Shown here in pieces: positions 14,357 to 15,458 of a DNA stretch of 15,458 nt. Position numbers and translations under genes: made by a program. The stretch lies in the NCBI GenBank assembly GCA_021812785.1, contig JAKAMR010000068.1, forward strand, positions 1 through 15,458, given 5' to 3'. Position 1 is the first letter of the stretch; the number at the start of each line of letters is the position of its first letter. Origin of the DNA: Nitrospirota bacterium. GTDB taxonomy: Bacteria > Nitrospirota > Thermodesulfovibrionia > Thermodesulfovibrionales > JdFR-88. Under the pieces are notes generated by a model. The model ran no database searches, was not told the DNA's origin, and worked only from the letters and a program-made list of their open reading frames with translations.

Positions 14357-15458
14357 TACCGGTAATCCCCTTTTGACAGGGTTGGGAGCAAACGTCTCCG
14401 GTTCCCTTCCAAAGCAGAGGCCCAGGGCCTCGTAGAGAGAAAGCTCATCAAGGTCCACTTTCCTTTGCTTTATCGCCTCTTCAGTAGCTATGTATTCGAT
14501 CTTCTTGTCATTCACATCAACAAGGGTGACGCCAGCGATGCCGTCCTTTAAAAGGAGCACCGCGGCCGCACCCGTGCGCAGACCGAAATTCACGTCATAA
14601 GCGGAGCTTTTGCCGGAGCGCACGAGGTGCCCAGGGGTTACCTCACGTATCTCGGGCAACTCGTAGACCCCCGGGGTCCACATGAATGCTTTTTGCATAA
14701 AATCCTTTATTTCCGGATCGTTTTTCATGCGTTCTTCAAGCTGTTTCCTAACGTATTTGCCCGCTCCGGCCAGCTTGGCATGGCCGAAGGCATCCACGCC
14801 GGCGGTCTTGTCAGTGATGACCTGCCCCTTGGCGTCGGTTATACCCTCGGCAACCACGATGCTATAAGTGCCGGCCTTCACATCGCTTGAGAGCACCCGC
14901 TGGGTGAAGTTTTTCTTCATGTGACTGTAGACGACATCGAAATCCACGGCTATCTCGGGGATGAGGACGCAGTCCGCTTCTCCCGCGATGCCGCCCCGCA
15001 GCGCCGTGTGGCCCGCGTAACGCCCGAATACCTCCATTACGATCACCCTGTTGTGGCTTAGCCCAGTGGTCTGGAGGTCCTGCATGAACCCCGCTATCCG
15101 GTTGACCGCGGAGTCGCCCCCCACGCTGTAGGTCTGCAGGTCCAGGTCCATGGTCTTTGGCACATGGACGCAGGATATGCCCTGTCCGGTGAGGTCCACG
15201 ATAACGCTGCCCGTGTCATCTCCGCCGCTTATGACAAGCGCGTCAATGCCAAACTTTTTGAGTCCCTTTTTGATCCTCTCATATTTTTCAGGGTCGTTTA
15301 TTTTCTTTATCTTCACCCGCGAGTGCCCGGCCTCAGAGCCGGCAAGCGAAGGTTTTATAAGCCGGAGCCTCTCCGGCGTGAGGACCGTAAGGGTCTGCAT
15401 ATCCGCTAGGTTATAAAGACCGGCATAGCCGTTTGGGATTATCACCATCTCTATGCCA
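14342..15458 (-). CDS. 6-phosphofructokinase, pyrophosphate-dependent type (5' end cut by window edge)
   Basis: About 371 C-terminal codons; the frame stays open through the right edge, and the glycine-rich N-terminal phosphate loop lies outside. The ATG at 15448 is internal, since GIE precedes it and the family N-terminus is missing. Numbered from that Met, SGGDDTG (74-80) has Asp at the position that is Gly in ATP enzymes, and VPKTMD (96-101) has Lys where ATP enzymes have Gly; together these mark the PPi-dependent type. D101 would be the catalytic base, MEVFGRYAG (138-146) binds fructose-6-phosphate, VAEG (199-202) holds the substrate glutamate, and VDAFGHAKL and VTPGHLVRSGKSSAYD resemble PPi-dependent homologues. 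Unusual are MDLDL for the common IDNDL and VFGR for VMGR. PPi dependence makes the step reversible, serving glycolysis and gluconeogenesis. Confidence 0.85.
   Translation of the reverse strand, partial: GIEMVIIPNGYAGLYNLADMQTLTVLTPERLRLIKPSLAGSEAGHSRVKIKKINDPEKYERIKKGLKKFGIDALVISGGDDTGSVIVDLTGQGISCVHVPKTMDLDLQTYSVGGDSAVNRIAGFMQDLQTTGLSHNRVIVMEVFGRYAGHTALRGGIAGEADCVLIPEIAVDFDVVYSHMKKNFTQRVLSSDVKAGTYSIVVAEGITDAKGQVITDKTAGVDAFGHAKLAGAGKYVRKQLEERMKNDPEIKDFMQKAFMWTPGVYELPEIREVTPGHLVRSGKSSAYDVNFGLRTGAAAVLLLKDGIAGVTLVDVNDKKIEYIATEEAIKQRKVDLDELSLYEALGLCFGREPETFAPNPVKRGLPVSRCL

Noticed and set aside
1..15458. CRISPR arrays, insertion sequences, prophage or attachment sites
   Set aside because: No direct-repeat array, transposase, integrase or flanking repeats were seen; the gene content is core metabolism and information processing.

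Overview
The window is a gene-dense stretch of bacterial chromosome, with no phage, insertion sequence, CRISPR array or RNA gene that I can support. A LolA-type periplasmic lipoprotein carrier points to a diderm (Gram-negative) cell. The moderately GC-rich sequence, the heavy use of AGG and ATA codons, and the multi-PAS/GAF kinase with cysteine-bearing PAS domains resemble Nitrospirota or Desulfobacterota. That placement is by eye and only tentative.

Layout, left to right. (1) 1-646, minus: an RNase Z-like metallo-beta-lactamase protein that runs off the left edge and has no ATG, GTG or TTG at the expected start. (2) 709-8984, plus: a tight five-gene run of galT-like uridylyltransferase, glgA glycogen synthase, a 1393-residue membrane sensor histidine kinase, a stand-alone receiver protein, and an rlmD-like 23S rRNA m5U methyltransferase. 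The last four are separated by 2 nt, 0 nt and a 4-nt overlap, and the run ends at a strong hairpin terminator (9020-9077). (3) 11718-9085, minus: scpA, lolA and tsaD as a probable operon converging on the same terminator. (4) 11836-14356, plus: a DUF72 protein overlapping a PolX-type DNA polymerase/PHP protein. (5) 14342-15458, minus: a PPi-type phosphofructokinase that runs off the right edge and overlaps the polX 3' end by 15 bp.

Central carbon and storage metabolism recur: GalT and GlgA handle sugar nucleotides and glycogen, and a PPi-dependent phosphofructokinase would permit reversible glycolysis. The most unusual arrangement is the glycogen genes placed directly in front of a complex sensor kinase and an output-less receiver, with an rRNA methyltransferase coupled downstream. 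This may tie storage metabolism to a redox or energy signal. The other genes are housekeeping: tRNA t6A modification, chromosome condensation, lipoprotein transport and base-excision-type repair.

Most of the window is ordinary core genome. The points that deserve a second look are the non-canonical start of the RNase Z-like gene, the cysteine motifs in the kinase sensor domains, an 8-bp hairpin that masks the scpA ribosome binding site, the acidic ScpA tail, and unusual residues in the phosphofructokinase.
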